Positions 6,090 through 14,896 of a stretch of DNA of 53,143 nt are shown piece by piece (within the stretch, counting starts at the first letter, position 1; each line of letters starts with the position of its first letter). Under the pieces are notes generated by a model. It had not been told where the DNA came from. It was given only the letters and a program-made list of their open reading frames with translations, and did not search any database. This stretch comes from Ruminococcus flavefaciens. GTDB taxonomy: Bacteria > Bacillota > Clostridia > Oscillospirales > Ruminococcaceae. The translations under genes were made by a program, and so were the position numbers. The stretch lies in assembly GCA_004554385.1 (NCBI GenBank), contig SFMO01000055.1:1-53143 (forward strand), written 5' to 3'.

Positions 6090-8375
6090 TCAGTTTGTGA
6101 CAGGCTGCTGATTTCCTTCAGTGGCATATGCATTCGGATCAAAGGGCGGAGCTGCAGGTTCTGTGGGAACATCCGCAGGATAAGCAGTCCACGGTTCGGT
6201 CGGAGCGGCAGTCCACGGCTCATAGGGCGCTTCTGTATATGGCTCGGTGTATGGAGCGGTGGATATATCCTCTGATGCCTGAGTTATAGTTGTAACAGTT
6301 GTAGTTGTGACGGTGGTTGTGGTCGTTGCAGTTGTTGTCAGCTCAGGTCGGTATTCCTCTGGGAGCTTCTGCTTTGTGGGCTTGACACCGTTCAGACCGT
6401 AGCATTCCTGATAAGCGAGGATAAGGTCTCTTATCATATACTTTGAGTACTCACCGCTTTCGATAACGCCTGCAAATGCGATCTCAGGGTTATTTGCGGG
6501 AGCAAAGCCGATGAAGAAAGAGTTCTGTTCATTGAGGTTTCGTCCCGTCTGAGGAGTACCTGTTTTGATAGCCACATCGAAGCCAAGGTCGCTGAGTGAA
6601 TATCTTGCAGGCATGCTGTGTGAAGCGTCTATCATACCGCCTACTATATAATCATAGAGGTCGGGAGTCTTAAGCTCTATTTTATTTGCGATAGTTGGCT
6701 CAGTTTTTCTGATAAGGCTGCCTGAGCCATAGCTGTAGTAGCTGTCAACGAGGTATGGCTGATATCTTACGCCGCGGTTTCCGATTGTATTTGCTACAAC
6801 AGCCATCTGGAGAGGAGTCATGCCACAGTCCTGGTTACCGATACCTGCCTGGATAACATATCCGATATACCATTCCTGACCGTGCTCCTTGAAGGTCTCG
6901 GGGTTACAGAGATAGCCCTCTGCGTCGCCTGTTTCGATGCCTGTATGTGAGCCGAGTCCGTAAAGCTTTGAGTATTCTGTTATCTTGTCGATACCAAGCA
7001 TACGTGACAGCTCATAGAAGTAGGAGTTGCATGATACCTCGATAGCACGTCTTACGGTGATATTTCCGTGAAGTCCCGTACAAGAATAGTGTGTGCCGTA
7101 GAAATCATACCCCATGTTGCAGACAAGGGGAGTACCGCCTGTTACGACGCCCTCATTAAGACCTGCGGTAGCAGTGATGGTTTTGAAGGTGGAGCCGGGT
7201 CTGTAGAGACCGTAGCTGCATCGGTTCACAAGGGGAGTATCCTTTGCTTCAAGGAAGTATTCATAGTTTTCAACGTAGTCCTTAAGGTTATAAGTCGGCG
7301 CAGTAGCCATGCCCTTTACAGCGCCTGTTTTAGCATCAAGAACGCATATAGCGCCGCAGTTTCCCTTGAGTATACCAGGATTCGGATTTATGGCAGGGAA
7401 GGTATTATTAAGGAAGTTATCCAGTATATTCTGAAGCTTTATCTGATAAGCACCGTTTACGGTGAGCTTTACAGTTTCGCCTGAGGTAGCCTCGGTGATA
7501 GTCTTGACATCGCGGACGATGCCGTCCTTGACAGCTATCTGCTCCTCGCCGTTTATACCGCGGAGCGGAGTTTCCATAGCGGCTTCGATACCGCTTTTTC
7601 CGAGAATATCATTATAGCTGTAGCCCTTGGATTTAAGTTCGTCGTACTCCTCAGCGTAGATAGGGCCGACTGTGCCTATCTCATGGGGGAGTATATCTCC
7701 GCGGACTATTTTACGCTCTGAAGCGTCCACAGCCTCGATGCCGCGGTAGAAATTGCCGAGCTCCTTCATGTCGATGACAGTCTGCTCGTCAACGCCCTCT
7801 GCAAGGAGAAGGTCGTTGCTGTAGGAGAAGTCCTTGTCTATCATCTGATAGCGCATACCGGCTATGATACGTTTTTCCTCGTCGGTGTACTTCTCGTCTA
7901 TCTCGTAGTCGGAGATCAGCTTGTCTATGCAGTTCTCAGCAGTAGCGTATACATTCAGGTTGAGGTCGGAGATAAGCTCCTCGGTGTCGTTTGACTTGAA
8001 GATATAGGGCTTGCTGAATGAGATAGGGATAGTCTCCTTGAATTTGTAGCCGTGTTTTTCGAGCTCCTTGTAGATGCCGAGCAGAGCCTTGTTGCCCTCC
8101 TGTAAGTCAGTGGGGAAGAAAGCCATCTGAAGCACCAGGTCAGTACGCGACTCATTTGTGACGATGACATTTCCGTCGTAGTCGATGATCTCTCCGCGGG
8201 TAGCCTTTATGCCCTTTTTGTATGTGAGAGTACCCGGCTCATACAGCTGAGGATCGGCAATATCCTTATCGCCTACTACCTGTATTTTCATAAGTCTGAA
8301 TGAACTGAGCAGAGCAAGAAGCACTACCAGAAGAATGATAATGATAGATTTCAGATTTTCTGCAAATCCTTTCAA
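6090..8375 (-). CDS. mrdA: Penicillin-binding protein 2, elongation transpeptidase
   Basis: A 761-residue class B PBP that cross-links side-wall peptidoglycan as part of the elongasome. One N-terminal membrane helix (about 9-28) is followed by the dimerisation domain (GEIIDYDGNVIVTN) and the transpeptidase domain with SxxK at S395-K398 (RPGSTFKT), SxN at S448-N450 (SCN) and KTG at 604-606. The C-terminus is a long Thr-rich then Pro/Glu/Trp/Tyr-rich tail (about 680-761), unusual for PBP2 and probably disordered outside the membrane. The start is TTG at 8375, seven bases after AAAGGAGG; a longer frame reaches far into mreD and was rejected. It is the last gene of the mreB-mreC-mreD-PBP2 operon. 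Confidence 0.93.
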   Translation of the reverse strand: MKGFAENLKSIIIILLVVLLALLSSFRLMKIQVVGDKDIADPQLYEPGTLTYKKGIKATRGEIIDYDGNVIVTNESRTDLVLQMAFFPTDLQEGNKALLGIYKELEKHGYKFKETIPISFSKPYIFKSNDTEELISDLNLNVYATAENCIDKLISDYEIDEKYTDEEKRIIAGMRYQMIDKDFSYSNDLLLAEGVDEQTVIDMKELGNFYRGIEAVDASERKIVRGDILPHEIGTVGPIYAEEYDELKSKGYSYNDILGKSGIEAAMETPLRGINGEEQIAVKDGIVRDVKTITEATSGETVKLTVNGAYQIKLQNILDNFLNNTFPAINPNPGILKGNCGAICVLDAKTGAVKGMATAPTYNLKDYVENYEYFLEAKDTPLVNRCSYGLYRPGSTFKTITATAGLNEGVVTGGTPLVCNMGYDFYGTHYSCTGLHGNITVRRAIEVSCNSYFYELSRMLGIDKITEYSKLYGLGSHTGIETGDAEGYLCNPETFKEHGQEWYIGYVIQAGIGNQDCGMTPLQMAVVANTIGNRGVRYQPYLVDSYYSYGSGSLIRKTEPTIANKIELKTPDLYDYIVGGMIDASHSMPARYSLSDLGFDVAIKTGTPQTGRNLNEQNSFFIGFAPANNPEIAFAGVIESGEYSKYMIRDLILAYQECYGLNGVKPTKQKLPEEYRPELTTTATTTTTVTTTTVTTITQASEDISTAPYTEPYTEAPYEPWTAAPTEPWTAYPADVPTEPAAPPFDPNAYATEGNQQPVTN

Positions 8376-8428
8376 AAGTCTGCCTCCTTTATGATTATGA
8401 CCGCACTTTTCAGGTGCGGTCGCGGATA

Positions 8429-9007
8429 TTATCTTCTGTTTTCTGACTGGATGTTGGTATTTATCGCTTCTTCGATAGTGAGGTGTTCCCTCGGCATGAG
8501 GAAGCGGTTCACAAGCTTCAGCAAAAGATACATAAAAACCGCCGATATTACAGTGTATATCCAGACTCTCAGTGATACTCTCACAAAGATTCGTCCCACG
8601 TTTTCGTACTCCCATATCTGGTAGTAGAATTTATAGTCCAGACGGCACTGTATGTATGAAACGACAGCAGTTATTATCATGTAATTTATGAATCGGTCTT
8701 TGAGATACAGCTCAAAGAGCAGATTAGCGGCAATACAGAAAAAAGTGAGGATAACGGCGTTATAGCCGAAGAGCTTGCCGCAGCATATATCGGTGAGAAA
8801 GCCGCATACAGCTCCCGTAACAGCCGATCCGTACATATTATTGTTTACGGCTATGCCTATGCACAGGGGAACAAGTATTATAGGCTTGTACAAAGTGCCC
8901 GAGGTCATTATTATGAAGCTTACGAAGATGAGCAGATAGTACAGCACCCAGCGCAGAGTAGTCTTGAAGCGCAGGATATGCTGTTCACGGGTAGTTCTAA
9001 TCCTCAT
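8429..9007 (-). CDS. mreD: Rod shape-determining membrane protein MreD
   Basis: A 192-residue integral membrane protein with about five hydrophobic helices. MreD links MreC, RodA/PBP2 and the MreB filaments. Sequence conservation in this family is low, so the call rests on helix pattern, the short NNNMYGSAVTGAVCGFLTDIC region that matches the family's glycine-rich loop, and position between mreC and PBP2. ATG 9007 was chosen because AAGGAGG lies nine bases upstream; the frame overlaps the end of mreC by 11 bp. A longer reading into mreC has no ribosome-binding site. Confidence 0.88.
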   Translation of the reverse strand: MRIRTTREQHILRFKTTLRWVLYYLLIFVSFIIMTSGTLYKPIILVPLCIGIAVNNNMYGSAVTGAVCGFLTDICCGKLFGYNAVILTFFCIAANLLFELYLKDRFINYMIITAVVSYIQCRLDYKFYYQIWEYENVGRIFVRVSLRVWIYTVISAVFMYLLLKLVNRFLMPREHLTIEEAINTNIQSENRR

Positions 9008-9863
9008 TTTCTTCGTCCTCCTTCTTGCCGCTGAAATCGGTGATAACGATGACAGAGGTAAGACGGTTAACGTCCACACATGGCTGTATATCGGCACAGA
9101 CTGAAAGTCCGTTTGAATCAAAGCCTATTTCAAGTATAGTGCCTATGGGATAGTCCTTAGGGAAAAGACCGCTGTTTCCGGCGGTTATCATAAGGTCGCC
9201 GCGCTTGAGCTTGTTCTTTTTTGGAACATGGATGAGCTTGGTCTGACCATTCTCTGAGGAGATGACATTTCCTTCTATGATACCCTGATCCGCATTGGAG
9301 GATGAAGCCACAGCGGCGACTGAAAGGTCGGGAGAGAGGATAGTTCTTACAGTAGAAACGTGCTTAGAGACCTCAACGGTGATACCTACAAGTCCCTCTG
9401 AAGTGACCACAGGGCAGTTGACGAGAATACCATCCGCAGAGCCCTTGTCAATGGTGAATGACTTGAATGGATCGTTTGTCACGTAGCCAAGGACCTTACA
9501 TGGCTGAGAGAGCATATAGTCCTCATGCTCTTCCTTGATGGATACAAATTTGCGGAGCTCCTCCACCTCTGCCTTTATAGCGTCGTACTCAGTGAGCTGA
9601 GCATTGAGCTCGCCGATCTGTTTTTTGAGCCTTTCATTCTCCTCGATATACTTATCAGCGTTGGAGAGCTTGTCCACAGTGTGCTCCACTTTGCGGCTTA
9701 TGCCGTTTGAAGCGGCACGGAAGGGCTTTGTTATGGTATTGACGAAGGAAGCTCCTGAAACGGAGTATCCGCCCTTGGTGACGGCATATATCATTATGCC
9801 CACAAGAAAGGCGAGAAAGCCGAGCATGACCTTAAATCTGGTGCTTTTCAAAAAATCACGCAT
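8997..9863 (-). CDS. mreC: Rod shape-determining protein MreC
   Basis: A 288-residue single-pass protein. A membrane helix near residues 9-27 is followed by a coiled coil (about 65-110, KYIEENERLKKQIGELNAQL) and the two beta-barrel domains of MreC, with characteristic GLVGITVEVSKHVSTVRTILSPD and a GDLMITAGNSGLFPKDYPIG block. MreC is the extracellular partner that activates PBP2. The ATG follows AAGGAG; the gene starts 11 bp past mreB. The Glu/Asp-rich C-terminus (KKEDEENED) is coded within the overlap with mreD. Confidence 0.95.
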   Translation of the reverse strand: MRDFLKSTRFKVMLGFLAFLVGIMIYAVTKGGYSVSGASFVNTITKPFRAASNGISRKVEHTVDKLSNADKYIEENERLKKQIGELNAQLTEYDAIKAEVEELRKFVSIKEEHEDYMLSQPCKVLGYVTNDPFKSFTIDKGSADGILVNCPVVTSEGLVGITVEVSKHVSTVRTILSPDLSVAAVASSSNADQGIIEGNVISSENGQTKLIHVPKKNKLKRGDLMITAGNSGLFPKDYPIGTILEIGFDSNGLSVCADIQPCVDVNRLTSVIVITDFSGKKEDEENED

Positions 9864-9874
9864 GGAGCTTCTCC

Positions 9875-10891
9875 TTAATAGTACTTGACGTTTTCGGTGA
9901 GAGCGTCCTGATAATCGTTGATATTTTCGAGGATCTTTCCTGTACCCTCTGCAACGCAGTCAAGGGGGTACTCAGCGATATAAACTGGCATACCTGTCTC
10001 GCGGTTTATGAGCTTATCAAGTCCTCTGAGGAGAGCACCGCCGCCTGCAAGGGTAATGCCGTGGTCGATAATATCTGCTGAGAGCTCAGGGGGAGTTTCC
10101 TCAAGAGTTGACTTTATAGCATCGATGACTCTTGAAAGGGGTTCAACGAGAGCGTCGCGTATCTCAGCTGAGGTAACGGTAATGTTCTCGGGGAGGCCGT
10201 TGAGGAGATTTCTTCCCTTTATCTCCTGAGACTCTTCCTTCTCACTGGGGAAAGCCGAACCGATGTCGAGCTTGATATTCTCGGCAGTACGTTCGCCAAT
10301 GAGGAGATTGTACTTCTTTTTGATATAGTTGATGATAGCCGCATCAAATTCGTCGCCTGCGCATCTTACAGAGCGTGAAGCGACAATGCCGCCCATAGAG
10401 ATGACAGCTACCTCGCTTGTACCTCCGCCAATATCAACTATCATGCTTCCCGCGGGTTCGTTTGTAGGGAGACCTGCGCCGATAGCGGCAGCCATAGGCT
10501 CTTCGATTATGAGTACGTTGTTGGCGCCTGCCTTTTTGCAGGACTCACGTACAGCACGTCTTTCAACGGCAGTAACGCCTGACGGGATACATATGATGAC
10601 ATTTGCCTTTGTGAAGAAAGTACCCTTGAGGGCTTTTCTGATGAATTCCTGAAGCATAGTTGTGGCAATATCGAAATCGGCGATAACGCCGTCCTTCAGA
10701 GGTCTTACGGCAACGATCGAGCCCGGGGTACGACCTATGACGTCCTTAGCCTCTTTACCGACATAGCGGCATTTATCCGTTCTGGTATTAACGGCAACTA
10801 CTGAGGGCTCTCTTATTATTATACCCTTTCCTCTCATATATACGAGAGTATTAGCAGTACCGAGATCAATGCCAATATCTTTTGTAAACAT
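9875..10891 (-). CDS. mreB: Actin-like rod-shape protein MreB
   Basis: A 338-residue actin-fold ATPase that forms membrane-bound filaments guiding side-wall synthesis. It opens with the phosphate-1 motif IGIDLGTANTLVY, carries VDIGGGTSEVAV (phosphate 2) in the middle and ITLAGGGALLRGL (adenosine motif) near the end. Length is typical. AAGGAG lies seven bases before the ATG. It is the first gene of the rod operon. A leader of about 130 bases lies between the promoter at 11030-11058 and the start. Confidence 0.96.
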   Translation of the reverse strand: MFTKDIGIDLGTANTLVYMRGKGIIIREPSVVAVNTRTDKCRYVGKEAKDVIGRTPGSIVAVRPLKDGVIADFDIATTMLQEFIRKALKGTFFTKANVIICIPSGVTAVERRAVRESCKKAGANNVLIIEEPMAAAIGAGLPTNEPAGSMIVDIGGGTSEVAVISMGGIVASRSVRCAGDEFDAAIINYIKKKYNLLIGERTAENIKLDIGSAFPSEKEESQEIKGRNLLNGLPENITVTSAEIRDALVEPLSRVIDAIKSTLEETPPELSADIIDHGITLAGGGALLRGLDKLINRETGMPVYIAEYPLDCVAEGTGKILENINDYQDALTENVKYY

Positions 10892-10937
10892 TTTGCAGCT
10901 CCTTAAAATATGCTATATTTCTATACTTTCAAATTAA

Positions 10938-10946
10938 ATTATATCA
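10938..10946 (-). promoter_or_regulatory. Second, extended -10 promoter before mreB
   Basis: The minus strand reads TGATATAAT, an extended -10 element (-10 at 10938-10943, TGA at 10944-10946). No good -35 is found at the usual distance, which is acceptable for an extended -10. The same nine bases occur 92 bp upstream in the main promoter. Confidence 0.45.
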
Positions 10947-10988
10947 CATTAGCGGAGCTATGTGATACAATTGCCCGATACGCAGGGA

Positions 10989-11013
10989 GCAGATCTTTGA
11001 TTTGCGGATCTGC
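10989..11013 (-). other. Stem-loop in the mreB leader
   Basis: Arms GCAGATC (10989-10995) and GATCTGC (11007-11013) enclose an 11-nt loop. It lies between the two mreB promoters, so only transcripts from the upstream promoter contain it. No T-run follows, so it is not a terminator. Confidence 0.5.
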
Positions 11014-11029
11014 GAGGGCACATAAGATA

Positions 11030-11058
11030 ATTATATCACCAACGGGAAATATGTACAA
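11030..11058 (-). promoter_or_regulatory. Main promoter of the mreBCD-PBP2 operon
   Basis: On the minus strand the -35 is TTGTAC (11053-11058), the spacer is 17 bp and the -10 is TATAAT (11030-11035) preceded by TGA, which makes it an extended -10 as well. Confidence 0.7.
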
Positions 11059-11130
11059 GGAGTTTTTTCAAGAAATTTCCAATCTCCGCGTTTTTAGTGT
11101 AATACGGTAACAGAAACGGGGCAAGGTGAT

Positions 11131-11156
11131 AAAAAATTGTCGAAAAGGACGACAAT
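11131..11156 (-). terminator. Intrinsic terminator after the zapA-U32-dut-DUF4321 operon
   Basis: A 7-bp stem ATTGTCG/CGACAAT (11136-11142 with 11150-11156) is followed on the minus strand by T-rich sequence. It lies a few bases past the stop of the DUF4321 gene. Confidence 0.75.
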
Positions 11157-11161
11157 ACAGC

Positions 11162-11428
11162 TTATTTTCCGTCTGGAACCACCTTGGGAGCAGTCTTGAT
11201 ATAAGCGTAGATAGCAATGGCGATGAAGATGACCTGTGCCACGCTTATGCTCATTGAGATACCGAAGGTAAGTACAAGTATATCGGTATCGATGAACTTG
11301 TCAAGGTTGAAAGCAAAGCTTCTTGAATAGCCCAGCCATGCGAATGAACCTGATGCAACGTTTCCGAGGACTCCGCCGAGAACACAGGCGCAGATGAGCA
11401 GAAGCAGGAAGTAGAGTGTCTTTTTCAT
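11162..11428 (-). CDS. DUF4321-like small membrane protein
   Basis: An 88-residue protein with two hydrophobic segments (about residues 4-24 and 50-78) and a short polar loop containing FAFNLDKFIDTDILVLTFGI. This length and the final LTFGISMSISVAQVIFIAIAIY stretch resemble DUF4321, a clostridial family of unknown role. TTGGAG lies seven bases before the ATG. It is the last gene of the zapA-U32-dut operon. No function can be assigned; the company of zapA hints at the envelope only weakly. Confidence 0.7.
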   Translation of the reverse strand: MKKTLYFLLLLICACVLGGVLGNVASGSFAWLGYSRSFAFNLDKFIDTDILVLTFGISMSISVAQVIFIAIAIYAYIKTAPKVVPDGK

Positions 11429-11458
11429 AATAATTCTCCAATCTTTTGTTATTCATAT

Positions 11459-11896
11459 TCAGATGCCTGACGAACCGAAGCCGCCTGTACCTCGCTCTGT
11501 TTCCGAGAGCCGGTCACTGACCTCGATTTCGGGCATTAAGATACTTGTTGGGATGAGCTGAGCGATACGCATACCGTGCTCAACGGTAAACGGCTCTTTG
11601 CCGTGATTTATCAGCGGCACGAACCATGCACCGCGGTAATCGCTGTCCACCACACCTACGCAGTTTGCCATCGAGACTCCGTATTTGGAAGAAAGTCCTG
11701 AACGTGGATAGATGAGCAGAGCAATATCCTCACGGTCGGGCTCAGCCGTTATACCGAGTGGAATCATTTTTATCTCTCCTGCTTCTATGGTCACAGGAGC
11801 GTCAAGACAGGCGCAAAGATCGAGACCTGCGCTGCCGCTTGTAGCCCTTGACGGTATCACAGCTTTGGGATCCAGCTTTTTGAAGGTAAGTTTCAT
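11459..11896 (-). CDS. dut: Deoxyuridine triphosphate nucleotidohydrolase (dUTPase)
   Basis: A 145-residue trimeric dUTPase that hydrolyses dUTP to dUMP and pyrophosphate, keeping uracil out of DNA and feeding dTMP synthesis. All five family motifs are visible: SAGLDLCACLD, YPRSGLSSKYGV, GVVDSDYRGAW with the catalytic Asp, RIAQLIP, and the C-terminal RGTGGFGSSG that closes over the substrate. Its ATG shares one base with the stop of the upstream U32 gene (TAATG), so it is translationally coupled. Confidence 0.95.
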   Translation of the reverse strand: MKLTFKKLDPKAVIPSRATSGSAGLDLCACLDAPVTIEAGEIKMIPLGITAEPDREDIALLIYPRSGLSSKYGVSMANCVGVVDSDYRGAWFVPLINHGKEPFTVEHGMRIAQLIPTSILMPEIEVSDRLSETERGTGGFGSSGI

Positions 11897-13929
11897 TATT
11901 CTATTCCTCTGTAGTAAAGTCCGCGGGTGATGTTTCCCTGCGGCTTGCGTCCGCCGAGAGCGGAACGTATCTCGTCTTCGGTCTCGTCTGAGAGATAGAC
12001 CATTCCGAAGGATATACCCTTTAATTCAGCGAGTCTGTCATTCATGCAAAGCCTGTCGGCGTTCAGCACCTCGGCGTAGTCCTCAGCACATACTACCGGG
12101 AGCTCTCTGCCGGTGCGGTCAATGAGCTTCTTCGTACATTTTCCGCAGCCCACTTCATTCTTTATGGGGCAGTTCCTGGTGAGCATAAGGGGGAGCCTTC
12201 CGTAGACCACTGCTCCGATGGGAAGTGAGGGGGCTGTGTCAGCCAGCTGCTGTGCGGTGGCCTCTATAGAGAAAACGCAGTCTTCAAGGCCAAGCTTGTC
12301 CATGATCTCAGTGCTGTATGAATTGAAAATATTCAGTGTGAAGCTTCCGTGGAGCTTCATGCCGAGTGATCTTCCTATTGCAACAGAGTTAGGGGTATGA
12401 CAGTAAAGCCTGTTTATGCCCAGTCCGATCAGAGCTTTCAGTCTTTCCCTCAGCCCGTCCTCATTGGTAATGAAACGGGGCGGAGCAATGATTATTTTGT
12501 CACTGTCCACGCTGCCGAGCATTTCCTCTCCGATGATATTTTCGGGCACTATTATGAATTCCGACATATCTGCGGCAGCTGCTGCCTGCTGAAGTGTACG
12601 GCAGAAAGTCCTCATCGGAAGCTTATCAGCTGTGGAAGTTCTTCTGACAGCATCGTGATGCGGAACATAGTCGGAAATAGTATAGTGCGGAGTATTCTTT
12701 TGTATTATCAGCTCAGTCAGCATTTCAGCCGCTGTTCTGCGCAGCTCATTTAGCTTGCCTGCAGGGACTATAAGTCCATCATCAATATCGGCAGTAAGCT
12801 TTCCGAAGGTAAAAACGGTATCTCCCAGCTTTGAAAGCTGCTTTGCAAGAGTATCGCAGTCCGTTGGGCGGTTTAATGCCTTTTCGGGAACTTCACCCTG
12901 AGCGGATGCCGAAATATCGCCGCATGAGGCTGTGATCTCCACAGGCTGTCCATTTTTGATGACAGCGTGAAAATCAGCAGTATAGGCCTTCCGTTCAAAG
13001 CGATAGAGCTCATGTATTTTCGGGATAAGCTCGTGGGCGGATATAACATCTTCCTTTTCCCTGACACCGAACATATCCTGACGTTTTCCTGTAAAATAGC
13101 CGTCAGTAAAGCCGCCCCGTGAAAAAACACCGCGAAGCAGCTGCATATCAGGAGCTTCACCGTCAAGAGCAGCTTTCAGCTCATGCACAGCTGAGGCAAC
13201 ATATTCGGGGCGCTTCATGCGTCCCTCTATCTTGAATGAATCCACACCCATTTCCGCAAGTTCACGGGCATAGGGGAGAAGTGAAAGGTCTTTCAGGGAT
13301 AATGCAGCTTTGCCCTTGCAGCCGACAGCAGAAAAGGGAAGTCTGCAAGCCTGTCCGCAGCCGCCGCGGTTTGCGGAGCGTGAGCCTATCATTGCCGACA
13401 TATAGCACTGGCCCGAAACGGACATGCAAAGAGCTCCGTGAACGAATATCTCGGTCTCTATGCCGACATTGCAGATACGGGAAATAGTATCTCTGTCAAG
13501 CTCTCTTGCAGGAACTACTCTTGCATATCCCAGTTCTTTGAGCATTTCAGCTCCTGCTGCGGTATGTACGGACATCTGCGTAGAGCCGTGGAGAACTGCA
13601 TCGGGAACACAGCGGCGTATCAGAGCTGCACAGCCCCAGTCCTGCACGATAAAGGCGTCAACACCGCATTTTGCGGCAGCCTTGATGTACTCGCAGAAAT
13701 CAGCAGCTTCATCGTCGGAAATTATCGTATTAACGGCAAGATCAAGCTTTGCACCGTACTTATGGCAGAGCCTTGCAGCCTCTTCTATCTCATCAATGGA
13801 GAAATTAGCGGCACTGCTTCGTGCTGAAAAGCGCTTTCCGCCGATATATACGGCATTCGCACCTGCGCGGAGAGCCGCATGGAGAGACTCCATGCTGCCT
13901 GCGGGAGCAAGTATTTCGGTTTGTTTCAT
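11896..13929 (-). CDS. U32-family protein (RlhA/YhbU-like)
   Basis: A 677-residue protein of the U32 family. The N-terminal half shows the family's pattern: EILAPAGSMESLHAALRAGANAVYIG at the start and the diagnostic FVHGALCMSVSGQCYMS with NRGGCGQACRLPF, whose Cys residues bind an iron-sulfur cluster. The C-terminal half has further Cys residues (NCPIKNEVGCGKC, about 610-622). Although named peptidases, characterised members modify RNA: RlhA hydroxylates 23S rRNA C2501 and TrhP modifies tRNA. That role is more likely than proteolysis here, but the exact target is unknown. It overlaps zapA and dut by TAATG junctions on both sides. Confidence 0.88.
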   Translation of the reverse strand: MKQTEILAPAGSMESLHAALRAGANAVYIGGKRFSARSSAANFSIDEIEEAARLCHKYGAKLDLAVNTIISDDEAADFCEYIKAAAKCGVDAFIVQDWGCAALIRRCVPDAVLHGSTQMSVHTAAGAEMLKELGYARVVPARELDRDTISRICNVGIETEIFVHGALCMSVSGQCYMSAMIGSRSANRGGCGQACRLPFSAVGCKGKAALSLKDLSLLPYARELAEMGVDSFKIEGRMKRPEYVASAVHELKAALDGEAPDMQLLRGVFSRGGFTDGYFTGKRQDMFGVREKEDVISAHELIPKIHELYRFERKAYTADFHAVIKNGQPVEITASCGDISASAQGEVPEKALNRPTDCDTLAKQLSKLGDTVFTFGKLTADIDDGLIVPAGKLNELRRTAAEMLTELIIQKNTPHYTISDYVPHHDAVRRTSTADKLPMRTFCRTLQQAAAAADMSEFIIVPENIIGEEMLGSVDSDKIIIAPPRFITNEDGLRERLKALIGLGINRLYCHTPNSVAIGRSLGMKLHGSFTLNIFNSYSTEIMDKLGLEDCVFSIEATAQQLADTAPSLPIGAVVYGRLPLMLTRNCPIKNEVGCGKCTKKLIDRTGRELPVVCAEDYAEVLNADRLCMNDRLAELKGISFGMVYLSDETEDEIRSALGGRKPQGNITRGLYYRGIE

Positions 13930-14291
13930 TAAATGCTGTCGCTGAGCTGCTTGAGCTTGACCATATTCTCAAGCTGAACGATCTTGGATTTGAGCACCTC
14001 GATCTCCTTCTGGGCAGCATCGCGCTCGATGCGTGTTCTGCCAGCCTCATCAACGTACTCCTTAGTCTGGTCGCGGATATTGTCAAGGCGCTGATTAGCC
14101 TTGTTGAGGTCGTCGAGGAGAGCCAGCGACACCATTATGGAAGCGGCATAGGGAGAAGAACCGTTAGCCGATGTGATCTCATTGATCTTGGTTTCAAGTG
14201 CTCTTGCAAGAGCGAAAACGTAGTTAGGAGTTTCTGCGGTCTTTATCTTGTACTCCTTACCGCAGATGATCACTTTTACTTCATTAAGCAT
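13929..14291 (-). CDS. zapA: Cell division protein ZapA
   Basis: A 120-residue protein with the ZapA layout: an N-terminal beta-rich globular part (VKVIICGKEYKIKTAETPNYV) and a long C-terminal coiled coil (about 60-115). ZapA bundles FtsZ filaments at the division ring. The zapA-U32 order is common in Firmicutes and supports the call. It heads the operon. AAAGGA precedes the ATG. Confidence 0.9.
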   Translation of the reverse strand: MLNEVKVIICGKEYKIKTAETPNYVFALARALETKINEITSANGSSPYAASIMVSLALLDDLNKANQRLDNIRDQTKEYVDEAGRTRIERDAAQKEIEVLKSKIVQLENMVKLKQLSDSI

Positions 14292-14331
14292 TTGTATCGT
14301 CCTTTCCGTGGCGTATTTTAAACCAACTTAC

Positions 14332-14360
14332 ATTATACACTATTTTTTGCAAAAAGGGAA
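14332..14360 (-). promoter_or_regulatory. Probable promoter of the zapA operon
   Basis: On the minus strand TATAAT (14332-14337) is preceded at 17 bp by TTCCCT, a weak -35. The position about 40 bases before the zapA start is suitable. Confidence 0.45.
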
Positions 14361-14380
14361 GTGGTTTTTTGAAAAAAATT

Positions 14381-14881
14381 TTATTTACGGGATACAATAA
14401 TAAAAATACATATATTGACAATAAAGAGCAGAACTGATGCGATATTTAATACATATTTTTTTCTTCCCATTGCTTTTTTTACAAGGTACAGGTCTCCGTT
14501 TCCGAAGAAAGAGCACAGTACCGAGTATCCAGAGTCGCTGACAAGGAATATGGCGGACATTATCCATAAGAATAGTCTGAAATATCCGCTTGGAAGCAAC
14601 ATATAAACGAGAACAAGGATATACGCTGTCAGCGTTGTTCCGATTATACCCGCAAGAGACATATATATCCATGCTTTCGGAATATCCCTGTTATTCTCGT
14701 CGCATATCTTTTCCTCGTTTTCAAATGTGACTTTGGTACCTCCGTGATAACCGAACCATTGTACGCTTACAAATTTGAGGCCGGCTTTTTCACCGACTAT
14801 GATATGGAAAAGCTCATGGGAGATATGGTAAATCAAGCTTGAAACAACTAAGAATATTATTATCAGAGCATATATTTTCAT
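14381..14881 (-). CDS. Putative membrane zinc protease with HExxH motif (M50-like)
   Basis: A 166-residue protein with four or five membrane helices. The first helix ends in SHELFHIIVGEKAGLK, an HExxH-type metal site (H-E-L-F-H, about residues 22-26) followed by a Gly, as in M50-type intramembrane proteases and the DUF3267 group. A possible third ligand is an Asp in SDSGYS or NGDLY. It is shorter than classical site-2 proteases, and I cannot tell whether it is a protease or only shares the fold. It starts 15 bp after the SUKH gene, so the two are probably cotranscribed; its own ribosome-binding site is weak. Confidence 0.65.
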   Translation of the reverse strand: MKIYALIIIFLVVSSLIYHISHELFHIIVGEKAGLKFVSVQWFGYHGGTKVTFENEEKICDENNRDIPKAWIYMSLAGIIGTTLTAYILVLVYMLLPSGYFRLFLWIMSAIFLVSDSGYSVLCSFFGNGDLYLVKKAMGRKKYVLNIASVLLFIVNICIFIIVSRK

Positions 14882-14896
14882 AAGAAACAGAGTTCA

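Noticed and set aside
8376..8615. 80-residue N-terminal extension of PBP2
   Set aside because: It lies inside mreD, and AAAGGAGG marks a TTG start at 8375 just before the membrane helix.
13821..14321. 166-residue plus-strand reading frame opposite zapA and the U32 start
   Set aside because: ZapA and U32 with coupled starts explain the DNA; the frame crosses both gene borders.
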